Below, piece after piece: positions 12,841 through 25,860 of a stretch of 64,000 bases of DNA. Every line of letters starts with the position of its first letter. The first letter of the stretch is position 1. The stretch spans positions 558,001 through 622,000 of the forward strand of contig MU385727.1 of the NCBI GenBank assembly GCA_022497155.1. Reading direction: 5' to 3'. The stretch is from Whalleya microplaca. Its lineage: Eukaryota; Ascomycota; Sordariomycetes; Xylariales; Xylariaceae. The position numbers were made by a program, and so were the translations under genes. A model generated the notes under the pieces. It did no database searches, was not told the origin of the DNA, and saw only the letters and a list, made by a program, of their open reading frames with translations.

Positions 12841-13128
12841 TCTTCCCCCCCCTCCATCCCTCTTCCCCCCTCCATCCCTGTTCCCCATCCTTCCTATTTA
12901 TACACGCAAAGCCAGCCAGCCCACACAGACACGAACAGATCGGAAATACAGGTCTTGGAGAAAGACAAAAACAGATATTCGACTGACTAACTGACTTGCA
13001 CGGGCGGACGGGGGCGTAGGCTGGTAGTGCTGGTAGTGTAGTGTGGCATAGTTGTAGGATCTCATGCACACACGTGAGCGCGAGTGTGTAAACAGGCAGA
13101 TAGACAGATATGGCTGGTTGCTTTAGGA

Positions 13129-13145
13129 GGTAGGTAGGTAGGTAG
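13129..13145. repeat. AGGT tetranucleotide repeat
   Basis: About four tandem AGGT units. Confidence 0.75.
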
Positions 13146-13350
13146 ATTTGTATGTCTGGCTATCCGTCTCTTCTTACCTTGTCTTGTCATGCCTTGCCGT
13201 GCCTTGTCTTGCGTTATCTTGCCTTTGTATGCTATGCCCCTGACCTGTCTGTAGGTCCATAGGTAAAGAGGTGTCGGTAGGTAGGTCAATAGATAGAAGC
13301 AAGCCCATCCACAAGCCCATCTAACCACCAGCTTTCCAACCTCCCAAACC

Positions 13351-13374
13351 ACGACAACGACAACGACAACGACA
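13351..13374. repeat. CGACAA hexanucleotide repeat
   Basis: Nearly four tandem CGACAA units. In one minus-strand frame this reads as a run of valines, which is a repeat artefact. Confidence 0.85.
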
Positions 13375-13458
13375 TGCAATCAATCCGCCCCGGGCAAGCA
13401 TTGAAGCTGGAGGCAACCCAAAGCAAGCTGCACTCACTATGCAAGGCGAATCCATCAA

Positions 13459-13480
13459 CCAGCCAGCCAGCCAGCCAACC
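13459..13480. repeat. CCAG tetranucleotide repeat
   Basis: Four to five tandem CCAG units ending in CCAACC. Confidence 0.8.
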
Positions 13481-13560
13481 AGTCTGCTAACTAGCTAAGT
13501 AATCAAGTAATAAAAAAATAATCGATAATTATAAATATCAGACCACTCTCCCTCCGTCCC

Positions 13561-13602
13561 TCCATCCATCCATCCATCCATCCATCCATCCATCCATCCA
13601 TC
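13561..13602. repeat. CCAT tetranucleotide repeat
   Basis: About ten uninterrupted CCAT units, the longest simple repeat in the window; likely length-polymorphic. Confidence 0.95.
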
Positions 13603-13769
13603 GACCCTCCCCTCGCCTCCTTTTTAAAAAAGGAATTCTATTACCGCCTACTCCCCAGAATTTTGAGCTTGTATGTGACATGTGAAACCTCTATTAACTC
13701 TTGACTCTTACCTCTTAACTCATCGAGAAACCGAACCCAGCCGATGCTGAGACAATAATAGCACAGGCA

Positions 13770-13821
13770 CCACACACACACACACACACACACACACCCA
13801 TCCATACACACACACACACAC
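13770..13821. repeat. CA dinucleotide repeats
   Basis: Two CA runs (about 13770-13798 and 13806-13821) separated by a CCATCCATA interruption. Confidence 0.95.
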
Positions 13822-13929
13822 CCCAATACCTCAACGCCGAAGACGTAACGGAAGGGAACATACAGTAGTAATAATAGTACTAATAATAACTCAGCTTAGC
13901 TTAACTAAGTAGCTTAGCTTTCTTCTTCT

Positions 13930-13981
13930 CAATCAATCAATCAATCAATCAATCAGACACAGTGACTCAATCAATCAATCA
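13930..13981. repeat. AATC tetranucleotide repeats
   Basis: Two AATC runs (about 13930-13955 and 13967-13981) interrupted by AGACACAGTGACTC. Confidence 0.9.
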
Positions 13982-14552
13982 AAGCAAAAAAATCCAACCA
14001 AACCCCTACCCCTTCCTTCCGCTTCCCCCTTTCCTTTCCCCCATCCTGGAACACCGCACTCCCTTTCTCCTCCCTGCCTCCCCTATCTTGCCCCCGGCCG
14101 GTCAGTCCGTTCCGTCGCTATACACTTTTGCCATTAGGCCAAGGGGCTAGGATGATGTGTTTTAGCCTGCCCTGGCTCTATAGCAAGAACTTGGGGAACT
14201 AATTACATCACATCACACCCAGCGAACGCTGCCTACTTCCTTGCTTGCTAGTTCAGGAGCACATACACACATACACCCCTACCAGCCACCATCAACCCGA
14301 ACCACCCACGTCCTGCTCTTGCGAGCACAGAGGACATACTTGATCGAGCCCCCTGGACGCCCGACCTGGCCGATTTTCCCTTCACGGCCCGACGAACCTG
14401 TATGTACCATTCGGGGTCCGATGGGGCGCGCGTATCTGGGTATAATGCGGTGTCGGTGCCGGCAGGAGACGAGGACCCGGACCCGGTTGCGGCTGCGGCT
14501 GTATCTGCTGCTGTGGCGGCTGCGGCGGCGTCGACGTCGGCGCAGAAGACTG

Positions 14553-17500
14553 CTAGGCTTCTTTGCCGGGAGCCGGGGGGCCGTTGCCATTACCGTTGGC
14601 GATCGGCACGGCCTGAGGAGGGGCGGGCGCCGGACTGCCGTTGACGGCGGGCGGTAGCGCGGGCGAGTTGGGTTGCGGCTTCGGGCTTTGGCTGGATGCC
14701 GCGTAGTTAGCACCGCCGGGACCGGGACCGGGCATGCCGGCTCTAGCAGCCGCCATTCTGGCCGGATCGCCACCCAGGCCGATGCCGCCTAGGCCCACGG
14801 GCGCGCCGACCTGTCCTTGTCCCTGGCCCTGACCAGATATCGAACTCCTAATCCCCTCGTTGGTTCTCTGCGCACTCTGTGTCGCGTCGAAACGGGCCTT
14901 AGCCTGATCCATTGCTTGCTGTACCTGGTGAGGGTTGAGAGAGGTGTGGAATGAGGAGGTACCGGGGTTCGATTGATTCTGTTTCTGGGGCGTGTGCTGC
15001 TGATGCTGCTGGCTGGTTGGCGTCATGGGTGTAGTAGCGGTCGGGTAAAAGCGTCTCGATGGATCGTTGCCCATATTTGGCTGGCCGCCGTAAGAAGCTT
15101 GTCTTGAGGGCGTCGCTGTAGGATTGTACCCCTGGTGGGGCACGGGCTGGTGTTGGGGTTGTTGATGGGGAACATGCGGGGAAGCCGTTCTCTGGGGCAT
15201 TGGCGAGGCGCCGTTGGTGTATTGGCCGTAAGGCGCGTGCGTCGGAGGAACGTGCTGTGTATGTTGCGCGTAGGGCTGATGATAATTAGGCGCTTGCGTG
15301 GTCGGGGTGTATGGATATCGAGCCTGAGGAGTCGGATTGCCCATGTTAGGGTAACCCGGCATCGGCTGGTATGGACGGGCCGGCGTGGGCGTGCCTCCGT
15401 ATGCCCCGGGCTGTGAGAACGATGGAGGCTTGGCGTACTGCTGAGAGTAGCCCGTGTTCGGATAATGATTTGGGGGTCGGTAGCTCGTGTTGGACGGAGG
15501 CCGCTGAGGATAAGCAGCCGGCATAGTCTGCGGGGGTCGCTGCATGGCAGGCTGAGGAGGGCGGACTGGTGTCTGCGTGGTATAGAACTGCGGGCTTGGT
15601 ATCGGGGCCCGATTAGGGTGATATTGCTGACCGTAGTGCAAGCTGTTAGATGAACTACCCGAGCGGTGCGATACTGGTCGGGCACTGGCCGAGGCAACCT
15701 GCGCAGCCCTAGCGCGAGCAGCTGTCTCGTCTTCCTCCATTAAGCCCTGATACTCGTCGGTTCGGATCTCCAGCTTCGTAGAAATGTTCAGCTCGTCCAA
15801 CTTATCCGAGTTGAGACGCGCGACGGCGTAGGGCGGCAGCATCTGCACGACAAGGACGAGCTGCGCCTTGAGGGCCTGGTAAGTTGCTGTTTCCTCGTCG
15901 CCGGGCTGCACGGGCGTGCCATTCGTGAGCATATCACTATGAGCCGGGTCCGCCGCATATCGACTCTGGGCGGATGCCGTCGGCAAGGTCACATTGCGGT
16001 TCCTCTGGTAAGAGACTAGGGTCTGGATCATGTCAGACACGTCTTGGAGGATAGCGTCGACGTCCTTCTCCTCGTCCGACATCTTCGGACAGCAGGCATC
16101 CTCGAGACTTGGATCGATCATGCTGTCGTCCCAGTTCTGGATGACATCTTCGATGACCTCCTCGTCCACCTCGATGATCGGAGTGGTATCGTCTTCATCA
16201 TCGACCTCCACGGCATCTTCCGAATACTCTGCCTCGATCAAGCGATCGAAGCTCCGTTTTCCTGCCTTCTGCCACCACATGGTGTGGCTGATCATGCCGG
16301 AAGAGATCATAGCAGCGGAGTCATCTTTGGAGGGGGCGAAGCTCGAAAAGGCACCTCGGAAGAGGGATTCCATCTCGGACATCTCCAGGTCGGAGGAAGA
16401 GGGCTTGTTGCCGGCTAAGCTGAGCGCCCGTTCGCGCTGCTTTGTCATGATTTGTGACGGGGGGGCGGCATTGCTGTAGTCTAGCCACTGGCCGGTGGAG
16501 ATGGTCTGACTGAAATACGACCCAGCTCGGTACTTAGACTTCTCGGTCAATTCAGGACGATGCCAACCGACCTGGACGCCCTTGGTAGTACTCTTCGGTG
16601 CCTTTGGGGGTTGTAGAGACGGCAGACTGCGGGGAGCCGGGAAGAGCTCGCCCAAGGTCTTGGACTTCTTGTCCTTTTCGACGGCCGAAGCGAAGGAATA
16701 CGGGATCGCCTTTGCCGTCTTGATCCCGGCAGGCAGGCCGGTCTCTCTCAGGGGTCGGATGGCAGGCTTCTCCCCGTCGGCAACAACGACGGGCTGCTGC
16801 AAACTGGAGTACAGTTGCTTCCCTCTCGTAGCCTCGCCGTTGACGGTCAGGACCATGTTCCCGCTGGCGTTGGATTGCAGGTCACTAGTCGCATCGAGGG
16901 TTCGCAGCGCCGCGGGAAGGTTCTGGGGTGGCTTAGGATAGGTCAACTCTCGCTTGAACAGGCCGTAGGCCTTCAGCTTGAAGTCGATGGTCTTGGCGAG
17001 GGCTTCATCGCTGGCCACGGTGTCCTTCTCAGGGTCGACGTCTTGCAGTTCGGCTATCTGGTGGGTGGTGGAGGTTTTAATGTCATCAATAAAGCCGTCG
17101 AGATCCTCGTACTCCTCCTTGGCCACCTTGTCTGCAATGGAGGGCAGCGACGATCCATCTTCGGACTTCTGTCGCTTGGTATCAGGTTCGACGGCGGAAT
17201 CTGCGTCGGGCAGAGGACGCTTGAGAATGGAGGGCGTTATATCAAAGCTGAATCTACGTCAGCTCTCAAATAGGTACATATACGCGTAGTGAGTACCATG
17301 CAAGCCGTAGGAAAGGCGCATGATTGCTGGGGAGCCAGGGAGACGGGGAGCCTGGAGGGTAGATGAGATAGATACGTACGTTTGTAGAGCATCATAATAC
17401 TTAAGTATGGTAGGCTTGTCCACTTTGATTGTGGTAGTGTTGTTGTTGTTGCTGTTGTTATTGTCAACAGGAGTAGGGGTGCCATTGTAGTTCAGGCCGT

Positions 17501-17789
17501 TCGGTTGTTTGTCACCAGCATCGCTCGATTCGCGTTTGCGCTTGGTGGAGGCGTTGATGGATTGCGCCATGTCGACATCGGGGTTGAGGTTGTTACTGTT
17601 ATTGCTAGCGGCGTTGGCGTTGGTGTTAGAATGGGCATTGATGTCGCCGTGCTGCTGATGCTGCTGCTGCTGCTGCTGCTGCTGCATCATGATGGGGGTA
17701 GGGACACCGTTAGGGAGCGCAACGGCTGGCGAGGCCATTGCGAATAACGATGCTAGATGATGGCTATGATCGTGAGTGTGGTTGCTCAT
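14553..17789 (-). CDS. large Q/P-rich nuclear protein, function not recognised
   Basis: Exon 1 17789-17380 and exon 2 17247-14553, with a 132-nt intron, give 1034 aa in a clean frame. The N-terminal region (about 1-130) is His-, Gln- and Asn-rich, including a polyQ run encoded by the (CTG)n at 17660-17685 and an Asn stretch. Basic clusters STKRKRESS and DTKRQKSED look like nuclear localisation signals. A probably folded part (about 160-560) holds LKAYGLFKRELTYPKPPQNL, GSYFSQTISTGQWLDYS, MWWQKAGKRSFDRLIEAEYS and an acidic segment, followed by a helical stretch with LVVQMLPPYAVARLNSDKL. The last 450 residues are Pro/Gln/Tyr/Gly-rich and disordered. The composition suggests a chromatin or transcription-complex subunit; I cannot name the family. 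The ATG at 17789 is the first in frame; an alternative is 17738. Confidence 0.8.
17660..17685. repeat. CTG triplet repeat encoding polyglutamine
   Basis: About nine CTG units on the + strand, read as CAG codons in the minus-strand gene. Confidence 0.9.
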
Positions 17790-18945
17790 CCCCCCTTTAG
17801 AGCCACACACGTACGTAAGCTGGTGCTAATACTTTATTTAACTCGAGGTTGTTGTGTTAAAAGGCAGTTGAGGCAGTTGAGAAAATTGGTGGCCCGTCGC
17901 GTTCTGAGGGTTAATAGGTCGCTGGCTGCACTGCTGCACGGCTGCGCGGGCGGTGCGGTCGCGATTGAAGTCGGCTCCTCAAGAATTTAGATCTTGTTGG
18001 TGCGACGGCGCGACGCTTCCAAGCACCGGACCACAAAAATTGCAAGTCAACCTAGTCAAGGGGGGGGATGGGTGCAGCAGTTGGATGGATGGACGAGGGG
18101 GCTGATGACCGGAATGGCTAAGAGAGGGCTGCTGAAGAAGAGAGAAGGGCATTCATCAACAGCGGAAAAGGAAGGGGAAAAAAAGAAAAAAAAAAGCTCT
18201 ATCCGAGTCCGCCACGAGGAATCATCAGAAAAAAATGCCTGTGTATGACCCGGGGTGCAATCTATTATCATCAAATAGACGCGATGCTTTTTTGGTTGGA
18301 AATCTGACGGAGACAGAGAGCGTAATAATCCCTTTTTCCTGCGAGAGGGAGGAAGAGGCTGTCAGTCACTATGCAGCCGTGAAATGAATGTGTCTTGATG
18401 GATCTGTCTGCTGCAAAATGATGGCCCAGGCACGCTACTGTAAGGTTTGCTGACACTAGTCCGTAGCGGGGCTAGCGTTGTCCGTAGTGGGACTAGCGTC
18501 ACATGCCTGCACGTGATCTGCCTTCCCCATTGAATGGATGGATCTCAGCCCTTCAGCAGCCCAGGTACATGTACCACACATATATACATTATGTAATCCA
18601 CCTAAGGAGCAGGTACTTCCAGAGGCCGTCTCTGCATCAATATCGGTAGGCATGTACAGTTCGAGCCAGTTATGTACGTATAGTAATTCTGGTGCTGCCG
18701 GAGTTTCCCAATCCAGATCTTTTGATCTCCCACCCAACGATCTTGTGGGCGACATATGCAGACATGTACAGACATAGGTATTATTATCAATTTGTCCATT
18801 ATAACCTGAAACTTATAGATGAGCTAGGTAGCAAGGCGAGTGTCACGTGATCCCTGCACACCATGTATTCCTATCGTACCCACTGTTAGTACTAGCCTAG
18901 ACCTTAACAACTACAACAACACAATACATTCAATGGATCACATAT

Positions 18946-18978
18946 CCTGACAGCGAGTAACGACATAGCGCTGTCAGG
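18946..18978. repeat. perfect 10-bp inverted repeat (hairpin)
   Basis: CCTGACAGCG at 18946-18955 and its exact complement CGCTGTCAGG at 18969-18978, separated by 13 bases. The right arm lies inside the tRNA-like repeat; the second copy of that repeat lacks the left arm. Confidence 0.85.
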
Positions 18979-19009
18979 AATCAAACCTAACTCTACCTAT
19001 TAACTCACT
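18952..19009 (-). repeat. tRNA-like dispersed repeat, copy 1
   Basis: About 58 bases, roughly 84% identical by eye to 59333-59389. On the minus strand it contains GGTTTGATTCC, a one-base variant of the pol III box B / T-arm consensus, followed by CTGACAGCGCTA, like a tRNA acceptor 3' strand. No complete cloverleaf could be drawn, so this is a tRNA relic, a SINE-type fragment, or a retroelement primer-binding region. Confidence 0.6.
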
Positions 19010-20280
19010 TCAGCGAACCTTCATACAAGTGATTCTCAATATGTCCAGCACCATCATCTAGTACCGTAATTACATGTAGCCATTCAAGCAGGCAAGGTGT
19101 TAGCAATGTCTCTTAGTCCCATGTCGATATTCTCTAGTTCCTCAGTTACATACATCTAGTTAGCCTAACTAGTGCATAGATGCTACTAGCATCACTTTAT
19201 ATGTGGGCTCACACTTACACCTGATAGTATACCAATTAGATACCTAGATAGCACAAAGGCTGGATCTCCTATACCCATACCCCACACATCAACTAATCGA
19301 ATCCCATAGGCGTTCCTTATACGCATCACATCCACCAACCAGAGGCTATCCTCGACTACCTAACCCACCTACGTCTTTGTGTCTTCATACTACCTAGACC
19401 AAAGAACTCCGTCTCGGCTTGTAAGCCAGAACCACCTTCAACCTAGTATTGCCATTACTATAGTAGAATACGAGTATATGTACAGAATGCTTCGCCTGGG
19501 AGAGAGAGAGAGAGAGCGTTTAAGTGATTATACAGGTTTTCAAATAGAAGTTAAACCATCGATCATACCCAGAGATCGTCAGTCTCAGTCCCTAGCTCAG
19601 CTCATCCATGATACCTTGTTAGCCCTGTGCCCATTTTCAAATCCATCTTGAAGCCTACCGCCTAATAAGTATCGAGAGTGATCTAAGTTGAAATATGGGG
19701 ATTTGCTTGCCTTGTGCATACTGCATACTATCTGACTGACTGGCGTAAAATAGCACCCTGGCCTAACAACTGATACCTCTAATGCGCAGAACTGTCAAGG
19801 TAATCGAATGTAACTATGGTAGAATCTGTACTTGTGGCTAGTCCAGATATGAGTAAAACTAGCTGTAGACTGGCCTATGGGTTTTCTGATGGGCCACTCC
19901 TCTGGATTTTATATGGAGGTGCTGCTTTACGGCAGTTGTTCAGATCGTTCATCTAGCGAGTACGTCCGGAGGATAGGTAGATGATCTAGATGAGCTACAA
20001 CATACCTAGCACCAAGTCACGAGAAGACAACCTCACTAATAGCTTCAGGACTAAGTAGACCCTCTCACCTCCAAGCCGATATAGTAATTACTTAGGGCGC
20101 ATTGAAAGTCACAATCCCTTCGCAGAGATCAATCCGTGAGATTCAAAGGAAATACGCATTGTGAGTATGATATGTTATGTTACAGTAGAGAGCACACAGT
20201 CTCATTATGCTTTGATGAACCAACAACAAAAAAAACTCGAGTCGAGCATAGCAAACCCCAATTCAAAAATGTTCCAGGAG

Positions 20281-20304
20281 TAGTAGTGGTAGTAGTAGTA
20301 GTAG
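20281..20304. repeat. GTA triplet repeat
   Basis: Imperfect tandem GTA/GTG units in the 3' flank of the aspartic protease gene. Confidence 0.75.
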
Positions 20305-20494
20305 ACGGAAATGCAAATAAGACGTTTCTAAACAACACCTCCTCCCTCCACGCTCCCGTCCCCAATCAAGGCAGGCGCATCGCAATCTCATTCTCATGCA
20401 TCTCAATGGTATCTCACAAATCCACTCCCACTATCAGATCCTCCTCCTCCTCAGCCACACCACAAGACTAGCAGCAGCAGCTGACTTGGCCAGT

Positions 20495-21809
<1,315 letters not shown>

Positions 21810-24219
21810 GATGGGCGACGACTCGTATCGATCGCAAGAGAGGAAATAAAGAGAGAAAACAGATCAATGAATGTACGACGGTGTCAGTTCCTGTCCCGAC
21901 GATGTTGGGATTCTTGGTGTTCGGGGATGGGGGATGGGGGATGGGAGAGATGAAGATAGGATCGAGAGTTGTAAGTGGAAGAGGGAGGAATGTCGGATTG
22001 ATGTTACTGTTGAGGACCGAATCAATCAATCGATGACAGCTGGGAATGGGGACGGTACGTAGAACGGGGTGTGGGTATGGGTATGTGTGTGTGTATTGGT
22101 GTATGAGCATATGTATGAGCGTATGAGCGTATGAGCGTCTGTATGGGTGTATGAGCGCAGGTATGGGTCGGGAAACAACTCAACCATCGACTCAAAACAA
22201 GGCCCAAGAGACCCTTGGAAGATAAACGGTGGGGACTTGGTCGTGTGAGACAGGTACCCAGGTACCGTAGGAAGCCGGCAGCTGGCAGGATAGGCGTAAA
22301 AGGCGTAACGGGGGTGCATTGCGCGCTGTGCTTTGCCTTGTGACGAGTCCCTAAACAGCCAATCTTGCCTGATGGGGCCTAGGTCTGTCCAATGACGCAG
22401 AGCCGAGTGACTTGGGTGGGTCCGATAGCTCCGGAGCAACCAGAGCTGGGAGGCAGCAACGGCCCATTCCCGCGCAAGCAGGTACGAAAATCAACGCCAC
22501 CGCCTGCTGCCTGCACCTCATCTCATCCTTCCGTATCATTTGGTTCATCCGATCCGTCGAACTCTCTCATGTCTCCAAGGCTCTTTCTCTCACTCACACT
22601 CAACGCATATTATGTAATCATCATTAGATCCTTAAATGCACTCTGGTACTCATATCGAAGGGGCAAGATATATATCTTAGAAGTCAGCCCGTATTCGATT
22701 AATCATTTCATTGTTCGAAGCTTATAACCTCTACGTGTGTAAGTTGAATGTCGCTCCCTATGAGACGTGAGACACCGGTCCCCAGTGAGGTCACAACGCC
22801 ACACGATAACATCGTCTATCTATCGGTGTTGTACGGAGTAGCTATTGGTTGAATCGTGACATTCTCTCTAGTTGCAATTGGGTGCATGGAGAATAGTCGC
22901 GTCGAGATCCATATACTCATGCCAGTAATGGCCCTCAGGACACCAGCTAGGGTGCAAATGAACAGTCAACTGCTTAAAGCTACTGATATCAAGACTGATG
23001 CTTTAATGAGAAGGAACATGTTAAGCACTCAACTACCTAGTCAGAGATTCAGTATGGAGCCCTTAGTAATACCCGCTCCAAAGGAACTAAATCATGCCCA
23101 TGAAATCAATTTGTAGCCCAAAACGGGCAATCCAAGAGGTACTAGATTGGATACCTATAGTAGCTTGGCCACCTGCAAGCTGCTTATTACCTAGGTAGAC
23201 ATCTTCTGGTATTTTGATTATGATGCCTGTATTTATTTGTATGTACACACTTGTCATCCCAAGTAACAAATTGGTAGGAGTATGTAATATCTGTTAAGCA
23301 AGGGATAGTTGAAACATATCCCAACCTACACCTCTCATTCGCCGTCGTCCCGTTTTCAAACTCATCCTTCAGTCATCCGACTTGTGTTGAGTGTCAGACC
23401 AGCGACCTAATTCATCGAGAACTGCCGAGAAGTAGGCTGACGTGAGATCTCACAACCAACTTCACGGCTGGAGTCTGTGACTTGATAAGATATGTCCCTC
23501 ATCGTAGATAGCAACGGCGAGATTGTGGTACGATGTCCAGATATAGTTAGTTGTAAATAAATTATCAATGGAGTTGAGATATTACATATATGTCCTCGAG
23601 AGATACCTTCGTTATAAGGGTAGAGGCGATAGATATAGTGGCTGACAGAGTTGGATCTCGAGGATCGTCCAAGTCCCTAGGTAGTTTAAGTCCTAATAAG
23701 AGTTAGGTTAAGAAAGAGTAGAAACGACTTTCATTGTTCTGCTACTCGTGACTGTAGCGTAGCTAGACAATTACCTACACAGTGAAAGTCAAGAGTATCT
23801 AGTCCCACAGACAGTGTCCGAGCGTGTCTTATATAACATTGAATAGTATGCTTCCTTGACACTATGTATAAGAGATTGATGAGTCATGAACACTTCTATA
23901 TCGATAAAATATGTAGTTACATGAAATACATGTAAGTGACTGCCGACTTCGCTCTATGAGTTGGTGTGTATATGTACTCGTGATTCGCTTCAGTGAGTTA
24001 CTCCGTCAGCGTACCCCCGACCCCGCTAACCTAACGTCTAGCTAACTTCTAGACCAATTGACCCCACCAACCCTGACTTGAGTCCTAAAAATTTATTCTC
24101 CCACCTCGCCTCCCATCTTCTCCCTCGACACGCTACCCAATTCGTGAAAGTCGCGCCCAATTGTTCTTCACGATCGGTAAAATCCAGTGTTGCGTGAACC
24201 TACCGTTACATCACACATA
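21810..24219. other. intergenic region
   Basis: About 2.4 kb between divergently transcribed genes. It has TG/TATG-rich simple sequence at about 22060-22150 and a C/T-rich stretch just upstream of the SHMT start. I see no ORF with coding character and no RNA gene. Confidence 0.5.
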
Positions 24220-25860
24220 ATGGCTACCTACGCTCTCTCTCAAGAGCACAAGAACGTCAGTTCATCTCTGAGCTCTCTGAGCTGCCCCTCCTCATCCGAG
24301 GGACCCTGAGGGCACTCCTGCTGACAGCCCGCCAGATGCTCGAGAGATCTCTGCTCGACTCTGATCCGGAGGTCGCTGAGATTATGGTAAGTACTAATGA
24401 CCATTACGAAGTCAATTGGTTCAAAAACTAACTCATTGCTGCTATAGAAACATGAGATCCAGCGCCAGCGAGAGTCCATCATCCTGATCGCCTCGGAAAA
24501 TGTCACCTCGCGAGCCGTTTTCGACGCCCTAGGCTCGCCCATGTCCAACAAGTACTCCGAGGGATACCCCGGTGCTCGATACTACGGAGGCAACCAGCAC
24601 ATCGACCAGATTGAGCTCCTCTGCCAGAAGCGCGCTCTCGCCGCCTTCCACCTCGACTCGGAGAAGTGGGGTGTCAACGTCCAGCCTCTCAGTGGTAGCC
24701 CGGCCAATCTCGAGGTTTACCAGGCCATCATGCCTCCTGGTGGCCGCCTGATGGGATTGGATCTCCCCCACGGTGGCCATTTGAGTCACGGATACCAGAT
24801 CCCTTCTAAGAAGTAGGTTTCTGCCTTCGTCAGTGTAGGTATGCCTTTGACTAACACCATTGCCCGTAGGATTTCTGCCGTTTCCACTTACTTCGAGACG
24901 ATGCCCTACCGAGTCAACCTCGACACTGGCATCATTGACTACGACAGACTCGAGGAGAATGCTGGATTGTTCCGCCCCAAGGTTCTCGTCGCCGGTACAT
25001 CCGCTTACTGCCGTGAGATCGATTATGCGCGCATGCGCAAGATTGCCGACTCCGTTGGCGCCTACCTAGTCGTAGACATGGCTCACATCTCTGGCCTCAT
25101 CGCCGCCGAGGCCATCCAATCTCCTTTCCCTCATGCCGACATTGTCACTACCACTACTCACAAGTCTCTCCGTGGCCCTCGTGGCGCCATGATCTTCTTC
25201 CGGAAGGGCGTCCGCAGCACCGACGCCAAGACGGGCAAGCAGACCCTGTATGATCTCGAGCAAGCCATCAATTTCTCGGTCTTCCCTGGCCACCAGGGTG
25301 GTCCCCACAACCACACCATCACCGCTCTCACCGTTGCCTTGAAGCAGGCCACCACCCCCGAATTCAAGGCATACCAGCAGAAGGTCGTGTCCAATGCCAA
25401 GACCCTAGAGAACAAGTTCAAGGCCCTCGGCTACAAGCTGGTTTCCGATGGTACCGACTCCCACATGGTCCTCCTTGATCTGAGACCACAGGCCGTGGAC
25501 GGCGCACGTGTCGAGGCCGTCCTCGAGCAGATCAACATTGCCTGCAACAAGAACAGCATCCCCGGCGACAGGTCCGCCCTCACGCCCTACGGCATCCGCA
25601 TCGGCACCCCGGCCATGACCTCGCGCGGCTTCGGCGAGCAGGACTTCGAGCGCGTGGCGGGCTACATCGACCAGAGCATCAAGCTGTGCAAGGAGGTCCA
25701 GGGCGGCCTGCCCAAGGAAGCCAACAAGCTCAAGGACTTCAAGGCCAGGGTCGCCGGCGGCGAGGTCGCCAAGATCAACGACCTCCGGAAGGAGATCTCG
25801 GCCTGGTGTCTGACGTTCCCCCTGCCGGTCGAGGGCTGGAGGATAGATGCGGGCATCTGA
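24220..25860 (+). CDS. SHM2: cytosolic serine hydroxymethyltransferase
   Basis: PLP enzyme converting serine and tetrahydrofolate to glycine and 5,10-methylene-THF, the main source of one-carbon units. Exons are 24220-24255, 24336-24386, 24448-24812 and 24870-25860, giving 480 aa; all junctions keep frame. The first exon encodes only [12 protein letters not shown], typical of fungal SHM2. Family motifs are SENVTSRAV, the substrate-loop [14 protein letters not shown], and the PLP-binding lysine in [15 protein letters not shown] (about Lys249). The C-terminus [10 protein letters not shown] is also conserved. No mitochondrial presequence is present, so this is the cytosolic isozyme. The codon use is strongly C-ending, consistent with high expression. 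Confidence 0.97.

Larger units (their letters stand above)
12015..14552. other. gene-free, microsatellite-dense region between convergent genes
   Basis: About 2.5 kb with no convincing ORF, between the 3' ends of the SRR1-like gene and the Q/P-rich protein gene. It is strongly strand-asymmetric in composition (C/T- and C/A-rich on the + strand) and contains at least nine different simple repeats, listed separately. It could include long 3' UTRs or a non-coding transcript. Confidence 0.55.
17790..20494. other. intergenic region with small repeats
   Basis: About 2.7 kb upstream of the Q/P-rich protein gene and downstream of the protease gene. It has an A/G-rich purine tract at about 18150-18197, a GA repeat near 19500-19517, a GTA repeat near 20281-20304, and copy 1 of a tRNA-like repeat (18952-19009). 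I see no supported gene. Confidence 0.5.

Noticed and set aside
13062..13379. Minus-strand ORF with a run of valines
   Set aside because: It is a translation of CGACAA and AGGT microsatellites.
13561..13981. CRISPR-like or telomeric array
   Set aside because: The repeats are simple microsatellites without spacers, and none is a telomere unit.
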